DNA of 64,000 nucleotides from Glaciecola sp049650345 (GTDB lineage: Bacteria > Pseudomonadota > Gammaproteobacteria > Enterobacterales > Alteromonadaceae): contig JBARZY010000140.1 in the NCBI GenBank assembly GCA_049650345.1, forward strand, positions 84,879-148,878, given 5' to 3'. Below the pieces are notes generated by a model that saw only the letters and a list, made by a program, of their open reading frames with translations, had not been told where the DNA came from and made no database searches. This document shows, piece by piece, positions 1 to 7,812 of the stretch; the stretch's first letter is position 1, and every line of letters begins with the position of its first letter. Position numbers and translations under genes: made by a program.

Positions 1-1187
1 GACGCAACTTTGTGCCGGCACCCGATTATGCAACAGCGTGTATGCAAGACTTGTCTATGTTCGACAAAAAGGGCAACACCTTGAGCATACTCGATGCGCT
101 GGCCAGTAAGCTGTTTAGAATGTCTGGCATAAAATTGGGAGCAGAAGATTTTGAGCCAGAGGCCTTAGCTTCTCATCTGCAATGTAATTTTGCAGTAATT
201 GACAATGATGGGAAAACGGTTTCAATCAGTAAATCGTTAAGTGAACTTAAGCAAGAGTTAGAACACAAAATGACGGCAACCATAGAGCAAGTTGCCACTG
301 ACGATATAGAACAAGTTGATATACAAACATTCACTGTTGATGAAATACCAAAAATTTATACTAAGCGGCAGAACGGTTTTGAGGTAAAAGCGTTTCCGGC
401 ATTATCGCTGAACAATAAGCAGGTTAATATCAGTCTATTTACATCGCTAGAACAGGCTGAAAGCGCTCACCGCTTGGCGATTATTCAACTGATAAAGATT
501 AATGTGCCATCGCCGGTAAAATTTTTACAAGAGAAATTGCCTAACAAAGCCAAGCTCAGTTTGTACTTTAATCCTTTTGGGCAAATAAAGTTATTGATTG
601 ATGACATTATTAATGCAGCAATAGAGGCCATTTTGCTAAATCAATTTAATACCGTCGATATTCGTGAACAGGCGATATACGATCAGGCAATATTAAAAGT
701 AAGAGAAAATCTAAATGACAAAGCGCTGCATATTGCGACCCAAGTAGAGAGTGGGTTAGCAATAGCAAATAAAGTTCAGAAACATTGCAAGGGCAGTATC
801 GCCTTTAATATGGTGAATAATATTAGCCATATTAAGCAACATCTTGATAGCTTAGTATATAAAGGTTTTGTCTTTTCAATTGGCGAAAATAAACTCGTAA
901 ATTGGAATCGCTATCTAAAAGGCTTGTTAAATAGATGTGAAAAATTAAAGGTCGATCCTAATCGCGATAGACTTAACCAATTAGAGGTAGATAAAGCCGT
1001 GAATGCCTATTTGGAAAGCAAGCAGATTAGTGAAAAATTACTGCAAGATACTGCTGTTTTCGATGAAGTTGAGGATATGATCGAAGAATTTAGGATTAGC
1101 TTGTTTGCTCAGCAGTTAGGGACGCAGTACCCAATATCATACAAGCGAATTGTAAATAAATTGAACGATATATCAAACAACGGTTGA
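1..1187 (+). CDS. hrpA: ATP-dependent RNA helicase HrpA, 3' part only
   Basis: This is the C-terminal ~395 residues of a DEAH-box RNA helicase of the HrpA family; the helicase motifs lie outside the window to the left. The frame is open to the first base (codons from position 3 read Arg-Asn-Phe-Val-Pro-Ala-Pro), so the GTG at position 12 is not a true start. The C-terminal DUF3418 region is recognisable from the stretch with NVPSPVKFLQEKLPNKAKL followed by LYFNPFGQ, which closely matches enterobacterial HrpA. HrpA is a cytoplasmic helicase that in E. coli helps resolve stalled ribosomes. The stop codon overlaps the -35 element of the promoter for the next gene. The assignment is confident; the full length cannot be judged here. 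Confidence 0.9.
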   Translation, partial: RNFVPAPDYATACMQDLSMFDKKGNTLSILDALASKLFRMSGIKLGAEDFEPEALASHLQCNFAVIDNDGKTVSISKSLSELKQELEHKMTATIEQVATDDIEQVDIQTFTVDEIPKIYTKRQNGFEVKAFPALSLNNKQVNISLFTSLEQAESAHRLAIIQLIKINVPSPVKFLQEKLPNKAKLSLYFNPFGQIKLLIDDIINAAIEAILLNQFNTVDIREQAIYDQAILKVRENLNDKALHIATQVESGLAIANKVQKHCKGSIAFNMVNNISHIKQHLDSLVYKGFVFSIGENKLVNWNRYLKGLLNRCEKLKVDPNRDRLNQLEVDKAVNAYLESKQISEKLLQDTAVFDEVEDMIEEFRISLFAQQLGTQYPISYKRIVNKLNDISNNG

Positions 1188-1212
1188 CACCGATAATCAC
1201 AAACAATATAAC
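1184..1212 (+). promoter_or_regulatory. Sigma-70 promoter of the PilZ gene
   Basis: TTGACA at 1184-1189, a 17-base spacer and TATAAC at 1207-1212 make a near-consensus sigma-70 promoter. The -35 overlaps the hrpA stop codon. Transcription would begin near 1219, giving a leader of about 50 bases before the PilZ gene, so that gene is probably an independent unit. Confidence 0.75.
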
Positions 1213-1267
1213 AGTACTAGTAATAATTAAGTATTCATAATTGTAAGAGTCTAAATAGGAGTTACTC

Positions 1268-1570
1268 ATGCTGGCATATGACGACAAGCGAAATTTTTAC
1301 CGAATGATGGTCAATTCGCCTTGCCAAGTTAAAATGGTTGATAAACCTTCTTCACCCGCAATGTCGGCGGTTTGTCGCGATATCAGTGCTACTGGTATGT
1401 CGCTAGAGTTAGAATCAGCGCCACTGGAAATGGGTATTTTGCTAGAAATCGTCATTGACTCTAACAATGACCAAATCCCGTCCTTGGTTGCTAAAGCAAA
1501 AGTTGTAAGAAGTGACGAGCAATCACAGGACACCCGTTTGGTTGGTGTTGAAATTAGCGAAATGAACTAA
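1268..1570 (+). CDS. PilZ-domain protein (cyclic-di-GMP binding)
   Basis: A 100-residue single-domain PilZ protein. The two c-di-GMP contact motifs of the family are visible: RxxxR as RNFYR near residue 8 and [D/N]xSxxG as DISATG near residue 39. There is no signal peptide or membrane segment, so it is a cytoplasmic c-di-GMP receptor adaptor; its target is unknown. The ATG at 1268 is preceded by AGGAG at 1257-1261, six bases upstream, which settles the start. It has its own strong promoter. It could act with the GGDEF/EAL protein at 57.7 kb, but nothing in the sequence links them. Confidence 0.85.
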   Translation: MLAYDDKRNFYRMMVNSPCQVKMVDKPSSPAMSAVCRDISATGMSLELESAPLEMGILLEIVIDSNNDQIPSLVAKAKVVRSDEQSQDTRLVGVEISEMN

Positions 1571-1605
1571 TTAATACGTGTTCGCGTTTGGCGCATTAAC
1601 AATGC

Positions 1606-1640
1606 TGGCAGGGGGGCTAATTCTGCGTGAATTCCTGCCA
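1606..1640. repeat. Inverted repeat between convergent PilZ and rlmI genes
   Basis: TGGCAGG at 1606-1612 and CCTGCCA at 1634-1640 form a 7-base inverted repeat with a 21-base spacer that itself contains AATT...AATT. It lies between two convergent genes, so it may act as a transcription end point, but it lacks a strong T-tract. Confidence 0.35.
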
Positions 1641-1673
1641 ACAATTTTAGCGAAACTGTCGCTCGAGTAAGTG

Positions 1674-2876
1674 TTAAACCGAACTGGATTTAATACACAC
1701 TAATCCTTTCAAATAATGACCTTCTGGAAAACTAGAGGCCGTCATATGATCTTTGTCTTGGTTAAGGCGCTCTATTATATTTAAGCTTACGTTCGCATCA
1801 AGAGCGGCGTCTGCTATTACCTTGTTAAACAAATCACTGCCCATTAAACCTGAACAACTAAACGTGATCAAAATACCGTTGTCGTTCAGGAGTTCGCATG
1901 CCAAACGATTAATGTCTTTATATCCCCGTGCGGCTCGTACAATGTGGCGTTTGTTTTCGATAAATTTAGGCGGATCCATAATAATGACATCAAATTTCTC
2001 GCCGGTTTTTTGATAGTCACGTAATTGTTCAAACACATCTGCTTTTACATGCGACACTTTTGCTTGTTCGTTTGCATCAAAGTTAAGCGCCATATTCTGC
2101 CGGCCATTGTCTAAGGCGTTTTGTGAAACATCCAAATTAGTAACCGATTGAGCTTTGTTTAACATTGCGTATAAAGCAAACGTACCGGTATAGCTGAAAC
2201 AATTGAGTACTTTTTTGTTTTCACAATAGCGACCGGCAATGTGCCGATTAGTGCGTTGATCTAAATAAAACCCGGTTTTGTGACCATTAATTAAATCTAC
2301 ATTAATCTTAACGCCATTTTCTTCAATGATAACGTTTGCGGGTAGGGTACCAACGTGAGTTTCTACCAGTAACGGCAAGCCCTCTTTTTTGCGCACGTCT
2401 ACATCGCTTCGCTCGTGAATACAGTTGTTTGGGTAAATACCTTGTAGCGCCTGAATAATTTTTTGACGATGTTTTTCAGGGCCTGCGCTGAGTAACTGTA
2501 TGACTACAACATTTGCATATACATCAATAGTAATGCCGGGTAAGCCGTCGGACTCTCCGGCAACCAAGCGATAAGCATTTGTAAGATGATTTTCGATTAA
2601 CCCCTGGCGTTTTTTATATGCTTTGAGTATGCGGTTTTTAAAAAAGTTATTGTCAATAACAGTATTTTGATTAAACGTCCATACACGAGCTCGTATTTGT
2701 GACTCGGGTGAATACGCCGCCTTAGCTAACCATTTACCGTCACTGCTAATAATATCAACAGTGGCCCCCAGTTTAGGCTTGCCAACTTCTTCAGCTATTG
2801 CACCGTCAAAAATCCATGGATGCTTACGAAGCAATGATTTCTCTCTCTCAGGATGCAGAATTAATTTGAAGCTCAT
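1674..2876 (-). CDS. rlmI: 23S rRNA (cytosine1962-C5)-methyltransferase RlmI
   Basis: A 400-residue class I SAM-dependent methyltransferase of the RlmI/YccW type, which makes m5C1962 in 23S rRNA. An N-terminal PUA-like domain (residues ~1-80, with HPWIFDGAI) is followed by an RlmI-like middle domain and a Rossmann methyltransferase domain. Motif I is the NCFSYTGTFALYA stretch near residue 225; the catalytic motif is MDPPKF near residue 302, and a second Cys lies in TFSCSG near residue 341. Length matches E. coli RlmI (396). The start ATG overlaps the rnhA stop by four bases, so the two genes are translationally coupled, rnhA first. Confidence 0.92.
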   Translation of the reverse strand: MSFKLILHPEREKSLLRKHPWIFDGAIAEEVGKPKLGATVDIISSDGKWLAKAAYSPESQIRARVWTFNQNTVIDNNFFKNRILKAYKKRQGLIENHLTNAYRLVAGESDGLPGITIDVYANVVVIQLLSAGPEKHRQKIIQALQGIYPNNCIHERSDVDVRKKEGLPLLVETHVGTLPANVIIEENGVKINVDLINGHKTGFYLDQRTNRHIAGRYCENKKVLNCFSYTGTFALYAMLNKAQSVTNLDVSQNALDNGRQNMALNFDANEQAKVSHVKADVFEQLRDYQKTGEKFDVIIMDPPKFIENKRHIVRAARGYKDINRLACELLNDNGILITFSCSGLMGSDLFNKVIADAALDANVSLNIIERLNQDKDHMTASSFPEGHYLKGLVCIKSSSV

Positions 2877-3337
2877 TCGGTAAATCCTGTGTCTTGTTGT
2901 AAATCGCTACCTGATGCCGCATTGCGGGCAAGGTCATCTACCGCTTCATTTTGAACGTTACCGTTGTGAGCTTTTACCCAATGCCAGTTAACATGATGTT
3001 TTGCACATTCAGCGTCTAACTGCTTCCATAAATCTGCATTTTTTACAGGGGCTTTGTTACTGGTACGCCAGCCATTTTTCTTCCAATTTACAATCCATTG
3101 ATTGATGCCATTTTTGACGTATTGGCTGTCGGTGTATATATCAACTTCGCATTGCTCTTTTAATAGTGACAATGCTTTAATCGGGGCTAATAATTCCATA
3201 CGGTTATTGGTCGTGTGCACATAACCTTGGCTAATTTCTTTACTTGCGTTATTAAAGCTTAATATCGCCCCGTACCCTCCGGGTCCTGGGTTTCCGAGGC
3301 ATGAGCCATCGGTATAAATGGTTACTTTTTTAGTCAT
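2873..3337 (-). CDS. rnhA: Ribonuclease HI
   Basis: A 154-residue type 1 RNase H, about the length of the E. coli enzyme (155). It cleaves the RNA strand of RNA-DNA hybrids, removing R-loops and primers. The start YTDGSCLGNPGPGGYG supplies Asp10; the remaining carboxylates are seen in NNRMELLAP (Glu48 equivalent), IYTDSQYV (Asp70) and the C-terminal NEAVDDLAR (Asp134). It is transcribed divergently from dnaQ across a 100-base region, the arrangement known from enterobacteria, and is coupled to rlmI by a four-base overlap. Confidence 0.96.
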   Translation of the reverse strand: MTKKVTIYTDGSCLGNPGPGGYGAILSFNNASKEISQGYVHTTNNRMELLAPIKALSLLKEQCEVDIYTDSQYVKNGINQWIVNWKKNGWRTSNKAPVKNADLWKQLDAECAKHHVNWHWVKAHNGNVQNEAVDDLARNAASGSDLQQDTGFTE

Positions 3338-3369
3338 AGTGATACTGTGGTGAAAAGTTTAAAATCGGG

Positions 3370-3398
3370 TAGGCATAAAATCAATTCACAAGTATACT
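3370..3398 (+). promoter_or_regulatory. Candidate dnaQ promoter
   Basis: TATACT at 3393-3398 is a good -10; TAGGCA at 3370-3375, 17 bases upstream, is a 4/6 match to a -35. It is placed to drive dnaQ in the short divergent rnhA/dnaQ region. The rnhA promoter on the other strand was not resolved. Confidence 0.35.
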
Positions 3399-3437
3399 AG
3401 CGGGCCGAGTAATTGAAAGCGAAAAGAATAATAAGTA

Positions 3438-4103
3438 ATGCGTCAAATTGTACTTGATACCGAAACTACCGGCATAGATCCCAAGCAAGGCCATCGAATT
3501 ATTGAGATTGGTTGTGTTGAATTGGTCAACCGTAAACTCACCGGTAATACCTTCCATGTGTATATCAACCCGCAACGCGAAGTAGAACAAGAAGCCATAG
3601 AAGTACATGGTATTACCAATGAATTTCTTGCTGACAAACCCCTTTTTACGCAGGTTGTTGATGATTTCATTGACTTTATTAAAGGTGCCGAATTAATTAT
3701 CCACAATGCGCCCTTCGATGTTGGGTTTATGGACCACGAGTTTGCCTTGTGTCGGCGCAAGCTACCAAAAACTGAAGATATATGTACAGTTCTTGATACC
3801 TTGGTAATGGCTAGGCGAATGCGTCCAGGTCAAAAAAATAGCTTGGATGCCTTGTGTAAGTTTTATCATGTTGATAATAGCCATCGAACTTATCACGGCG
3901 CATTACTTGACTCTGAAATACTTTCTGAAGTTTATCTTTATATGACTGGCGGTCAAACTAAACTGTCGTTAGCGTCGGTGGATGAGGAGTCTAGCGATGA
4001 TGGTTTCGAAACAGCTAAGAAATTTAATCGTAGCCCGACCTTAAAGATTATACGGGCAAGTGCCGATGATATAGCCAAAGAACAGTCTATATTTGGCGGA
4101 TAG
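3438..4103 (+). CDS. dnaQ: DNA polymerase III epsilon subunit (3'-5' proofreading exonuclease)
   Basis: A 221-residue proofreading exonuclease of the replicase. The DEDDh exonuclease motifs are visible: Exo I VLDTETTGID (residues ~5-14), Exo II HNAPFDVGFM near residue 90, and Exo III HRTYHGALLDSEIL near residue 150 with the catalytic His. The tail after residue ~185 is the segment that in E. coli binds the alpha subunit; it is somewhat shorter than in E. coli (243 in total). It is divergent from rnhA, and tRNA-Asp follows one gene later, recalling the rnhA-dnaQ-aspV order of E. coli with TIGR03503 inserted. Confidence 0.95.
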   Translation: MRQIVLDTETTGIDPKQGHRIIEIGCVELVNRKLTGNTFHVYINPQREVEQEAIEVHGITNEFLADKPLFTQVVDDFIDFIKGAELIIHNAPFDVGFMDHEFALCRRKLPKTEDICTVLDTLVMARRMRPGQKNSLDALCKFYHVDNSHRTYHGALLDSEILSEVYLYMTGGQTKLSLASVDEESSDDGFETAKKFNRSPTLKIIRASADDIAKEQSIFGG

Positions 4104-4168
4104 TGAATTCGACGTATTTATTTCATGCTACGTACATTAATACTAATGCACGTAGCATTTACAAAAGT

Positions 4169-5530
4169 ATGCAAACACAGGTGGTATTGTTTTACTTACT
4201 AGCAATCACTGCTTTAGTGTTGTGCTTTTCTTCTATGGCTGCCGCTCAAGGCCCTGTTGACAAAGCAACAGGCAAAGTGGTTCCCATTGGTACTGCCTAT
4301 CAAAATAGTATCAAACTGCTTAATAATCGCTTTCGGGTAGATAGCGATGTATCAGAAGTGACCCTTATATTTTTTCGAGAGTATGGCTCTGCACCAGTAG
4401 TGCTTGTGCGCCCCGATGGCAGTAAATTATTTCTCGAAAATGATGCCAACGACGACTCTTATGAATGGTACGAAACCGATACCTATGACATGATCGCTCT
4501 TTACAATCCAATGCCTGGTCCATGGCAGGCAGTGGGGCAAATATTGCCTGAAAGTAGGGTGATGGTAATAGCGGGCATTACCCTAAATGCAGATCCTATT
4601 CCCTATGTGGTATTTTCAGGCGAAACCCTTAAACAAACTGCTTTACTTGAAAATGCGGGTGAACAAGTTGATTTATCTCAGTTTAGAGATGTGGTGTCAC
4701 TTTCGATTGATTTTGTGAGTACCAATAACCCTAGTTATCCTAACTTTGGTCTGGGTTCGCGCACGGTTGCGAGATTTGAAGATAACGGTGTGGGCTTTGA
4801 TGAGGAAGACGGTGATGGAGTATTCACTGGGCAGTTTAATTTAGCAATTACCGAAGGTGAGTGGCGACCCATATTTACGGTAAGAACGCCGTTATTCTCG
4901 CGCGAACAAATGAACGACAATGTGGTGTTATTACCCAATCCAGTTATCCTCTCCCATACTGAAAAACACAATGAAGATGGTGACCACCTTTTAACAATTG
5001 ATGTTAACAGAGAGCACGTCCAGGCGAGTAGTTTGTTAGTTGATGGCACCGTTAGGCACCCAAATGGTGAGGTGGTTAGGTTTTCAGTTACTGAGGTATC
5101 CGACAAGCCAAAACTCATTGAGATTATTAATACTGATTACGGTATTTACAAAATTAATATGACCGTATTTGCTACCACCGTGAGCGGCAGAGACATAGTA
5201 CTATCGGTGCCAGAATACTCTTTTGTTACTGAAGCACCTCCTATTGAGGTAATACCGGCAGATGAAGAAGATGTTGCATCAGACGAGATAATTGAAGAGG
5301 CATTACCGCCGCCAGAAGAGTCTATGTCAACGCTTACCATCGTTATCATTATCAATGTGATTATTTTGATATTTGGGGTGGTGGGTTTAGTGTTATTAGT
5401 CGATAAACGCAACAAGCCTAACAATCACATATCACTTAAGCTATGGCGTAAACTGCAGCAAATAGACATTAAAAAAATAAAGCTTCCATCATTCAAAAAA
5501 TCGAAGCCTTCAGATGAGCCAAGTACGTAA
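4169..5530 (+). CDS. TIGR03503 family envelope protein
   Basis: A protein of about 453 residues of the gammaproteobacterial family TIGR03503, function unknown. It has an N-terminal signal peptide (hydrophobic FYLLAITALVLCF ending at SMAAAQG), a long extracytoplasmic beta-rich region, an acidic Pro/Glu-rich linker (~residues 375-400), one transmembrane helix (IVIIINVIILIFGVVGLVLL) and a short basic cytoplasmic tail. It is therefore a type I membrane protein with a periplasmic domain. The frame also opens at a GTG (4103) overlapping the dnaQ stop, which would put about 22 polar residues before the signal peptide. I prefer ATG 4169, which gives a normal signal peptide, although neither start has a clear Shine-Dalgarno. 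Confidence 0.75.
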   Translation: MQTQVVLFYLLAITALVLCFSSMAAAQGPVDKATGKVVPIGTAYQNSIKLLNNRFRVDSDVSEVTLIFFREYGSAPVVLVRPDGSKLFLENDANDDSYEWYETDTYDMIALYNPMPGPWQAVGQILPESRVMVIAGITLNADPIPYVVFSGETLKQTALLENAGEQVDLSQFRDVVSLSIDFVSTNNPSYPNFGLGSRTVARFEDNGVGFDEEDGDGVFTGQFNLAITEGEWRPIFTVRTPLFSREQMNDNVVLLPNPVILSHTEKHNEDGDHLLTIDVNREHVQASSLLVDGTVRHPNGEVVRFSVTEVSDKPKLIEIINTDYGIYKINMTVFATTVSGRDIVLSVPEYSFVTEAPPIEVIPADEEDVASDEIIEEALPPPEESMSTLTIVIIINVIILIFGVVGLVLLVDKRNKPNNHISLKLWRKLQQIDIKKIKLPSFKKSKPSDEPST

Positions 5531-5585
5531 ACTTGCTTTGTTTGCTTGAAAAGTAGGCAACAAAACAAAACATTGCAAAAAGCAG

Positions 5586-5614
5586 TTGACTAGTAAAGGC
5601 TGTCACCGTATTAT
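5586..5614 (+). promoter_or_regulatory. tRNA-Asp promoter with G+C-rich discriminator
   Basis: TTGACT at 5586-5591, exactly 17 bases, then TATTAT at 5609-5614. It is followed at once by CTGCGCCGC, the G+C-rich discriminator typical of stable-RNA promoters under stringent (ppGpp/DksA) control. Transcription would begin near 5621, leaving a leader of about 70 bases before the tRNA. Confidence 0.7.
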
Positions 5615-5693
5615 CTGCGCCGCAATGAAGGACCGGCATCAATGTTATTTACATTAAGTGCTTGTTATCGTTGTATTGTTTTAAAAGTTGTGT

Positions 5694-5770
5694 GGAGTGG
5701 TAGTTCAGTTGGTTAGAATACCGGCCTGTCACGCCGGGGGTCGCGGGTTCGAGTCCCGTCCACTCCGCCA
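5694..5770 (+). tRNA. tRNA-Asp (anticodon GTC)
   Basis: A 77-base tRNA with the full cloverleaf. The acceptor strand GGAGTGG (5694-5700) pairs with CCACTCC near 5760-5766. The D-arm contains AGTTCAGTTGGTTAGA, the anticodon stem is CCGGC/GCCGG around CTGTCAC with GTC at 5728-5730, the T-arm has GGTTCGAGTCCC, and CCA is encoded (5768-5770). It stands alone rather than in a tRNA array. No attachment site or integrase lies beside it. Confidence 0.98.
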
Positions 5771-5860
5771 TTTCTTGTTACATCATTTCGCTAATTTATT
5801 CTTTCGAAAATATCCCCTAACAGTTACACTTGCAGTTGGTTTCTTTTTTATAGTTTTTTT

Positions 5861-6580
5861 ATGTCAAACATAGTGTTATCGGGCATTGATATTTGTCAGT
5901 CTTATACCGATGCTAACCATCAAGTAGATGTTCTTAATAATGTCAATGTTGACGTGTATGCAGGACAAACCCTCGCAATTTTAGGCGCATCGGGCTCTGG
6001 AAAAAGTACGCTGCTGCATATATTAGGTACGCTTGACAAACCTAAGCAGGGCAAGGTCATATTTAACGGCCAAGATTTACTTGCTATGTCGGTTTCTCAG
6101 CAAGCCAAGTTTAGAAATACAGAGCTTGGATTTGTGTATCAGTTTCATCATTTATTACCAGAATTTACTGCCCTTGAGAACGTGGCCATGCCCCAGTTAA
6201 TAGCAGGGGTCAAAAAATCTGTGGCACATAGCAAAGCGAGTGAACTGTTGCAGCGAGTCGGTTTGTCACATCGTGTAAACCATAAGCCTAATCAGTTGTC
6301 AGGTGGTGAGCGTCAGCGCGTTGCTATTGCACGCGCTATGATCAACAGCCCGAGTATTATTTTGGCAGATGAACCCACCGGTAACCTAGACAGTGAGTCG
6401 AGCAGTGAAATACTGTCGCTTATACACGATATTAACCAACACGATAATACTAGCTTTGTCATAGTTACCCATGACCATGATCTTGCGAATCAAATGCACC
6501 GCACCTTGACCTTAAATAAGGGGCAATTTGAGTCATTACAAAGTGGCGTTCGTCAGCATGATGGAGAGACTGCCTCGTGA
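5861..6580 (+). CDS. lolD: Lipoprotein-releasing system ATPase LolD
   Basis: A 239-residue ABC ATPase of the Lol system, which extracts outer-membrane lipoproteins from the inner membrane and hands them to LolA. Walker A GASGSGKST is near residue 42; the LolD-diagnostic QFHHLLPEFTALENVAMP is near residue 88. The signature LSGGERQRVAIARAM and Walker B IILADEPTGNLD follow. No Shine-Dalgarno is evident before ATG 5861 (a T-rich stretch precedes it), but the N-terminus aligns with known LolD proteins. It overlaps the permease gene by four bases. Confidence 0.94.
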   Translation: MSNIVLSGIDICQSYTDANHQVDVLNNVNVDVYAGQTLAILGASGSGKSTLLHILGTLDKPKQGKVIFNGQDLLAMSVSQQAKFRNTELGFVYQFHHLLPEFTALENVAMPQLIAGVKKSVAHSKASELLQRVGLSHRVNHKPNQLSGGERQRVAIARAMINSPSIILADEPTGNLDSESSSEILSLIHDINQHDNTSFVIVTHDHDLANQMHRTLTLNKGQFESLQSGVRQHDGETAS

Positions 6581-7812
6581 AGCTAATTCCTGGCTATGTT
6601 TCTGCAGTTGCAAGTCGTTTCAGACGCTCTAAACAACAAGATGCATACATTAGCTTTGTGTCTGGCTCTTCTACAGCAGGGATTGGATTGGGATGTGCGG
6701 TACTTATATTGTTATTGTCGGTTATGAACGGCTTCGAGCACGAACTGCGTACCAATCTACTCAAAGCCGTGCCCCATGCTGAAATTTTTGCCATTGATAA
6801 CACCGGAATAGTACCGCGTGCAGCGTTTTTATCACAACTAAGTGGCGACCCCCGTATTAGTCAGGTGTTTACTTTAAACAAAGCAACGGGCTTATTGCAG
6901 ATGGGCACCAAGATGAAGGCGGTTGCTTCTGTATTGGGGGTAGGTGAGGCATACTTTGCTAATAAATTTGATGATGCTATGCAATTTAATCGCTTGCAAG
7001 AAACGCCAAACGGTATTGTGTTAGGGCGCAAAATTATGCGCGAACAAAATATTAGTATTGGCGATAATATTCAGCTTCTATTGCCTTCAGCATCACAAGA
7101 TTTGACATTTTCAGCACCTACTATTGCATGGGTTGAAGTAGTGGGCGAAATTAGCGTAGGCGGTGAATTAGACAACCAATTGGGCCTGGTTAATCAAGCT
7201 TTCCTTGCCAGTTTGTTAAATCTTGACAAAAAAGTCACGCATATTGAAATAGTGCTCCACGATCCTTTCAATGCATATGAAGTGGTGCGTCAATACGGTT
7301 ACGATTTTGATCAAGCAGCTTATATGTCTGATTGGACTCGCACAAATGGTCATCTTTACGATGACATACAATTGATTAGAACGGTGGTATACATTGTACT
7401 TGCGCTGGTTATTGCTGTAGCAAGTTTTAACATTGTCTCGGCATTGGTGATGTCGGTAAAAGAACGAAGTAAAGAAATTGCCATTTTGAAAACCATTGGT
7501 GCACAAAATAGCAGCATAGCTTTAATTTTTATTTTGAAAGGCTTATATCATGGGGTAAAAGGGGCGTTTATTGGTACATTGATAGGTGTGCTTTTGGCCG
7601 TGTATCTAGCCGATATTATAAGTGGTATCGAGTATGTCTTTTCAACTCAGCTAATAGCCTCAGATATATACTTTACCAGTACTATTCCGTCTAAGTTAGC
7701 ATGGGTTGATGTATTGGTAACACTGGCAATTGTATTAGTAATATCAATTGCCTCAACCCTATATCCGGCAATAAAAGCAGCGCGAATTGCTCCGGCTGCT
7801 AATTTACACTAA
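6577..7812 (+). CDS. lolE: Lipoprotein-releasing system permease, LolC/LolE family
   Basis: A 411-residue permease of the FtsX/MacB-type Lol family, starting at a GTG that overlaps the lolD stop. It has the expected plan: TM1 near residues 28-55, a periplasmic domain of about 210 residues, then three C-terminal helices (VVYIVLALVIAVASFNIVSA, the GVKGAFIGTLIGVLLAVYL segment and VLVTLAIVLVISIAS). The coupling region KERSKEIAILKTIGA follows TM2. WTRTNGHLYDDIQLIRT and GGELDNQ resemble LolE more than LolC, while LLPSASQ near residue 168 recalls LolC. Only one permease gene is present here; E. coli has lolC before lolD. Its end overlaps the convergent symporter gene by four bases. LolE versus a single LolF-type permease is not settled. 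Confidence 0.8.
   Translation: MKLIPGYVSAVASRFRRSKQQDAYISFVSGSSTAGIGLGCAVLILLLSVMNGFEHELRTNLLKAVPHAEIFAIDNTGIVPRAAFLSQLSGDPRISQVFTLNKATGLLQMGTKMKAVASVLGVGEAYFANKFDDAMQFNRLQETPNGIVLGRKIMREQNISIGDNIQLLLPSASQDLTFSAPTIAWVEVVGEISVGGELDNQLGLVNQAFLASLLNLDKKVTHIEIVLHDPFNAYEVVRQYGYDFDQAAYMSDWTRTNGHLYDDIQLIRTVVYIVLALVIAVASFNIVSALVMSVKERSKEIAILKTIGAQNSSIALIFILKGLYHGVKGAFIGTLIGVLLAVYLADIISGIEYVFSTQLIASDIYFTSTIPSKLAWVDVLVTLAIVLVISIASTLYPAIKAARIAPAANLH

Noticed and set aside
5694..5770. tRNA-Asp as a possible integration site for a mobile element
   Set aside because: No integrase, no repeat of the tRNA 3' end downstream, and the flanking genes are core genes.
5688..5873. 61-codon frame beginning in the tRNA-Asp
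   Set aside because: It reads through the tRNA itself and into the leader of lolD; the peptide is a known type of tRNA-derived false gene.
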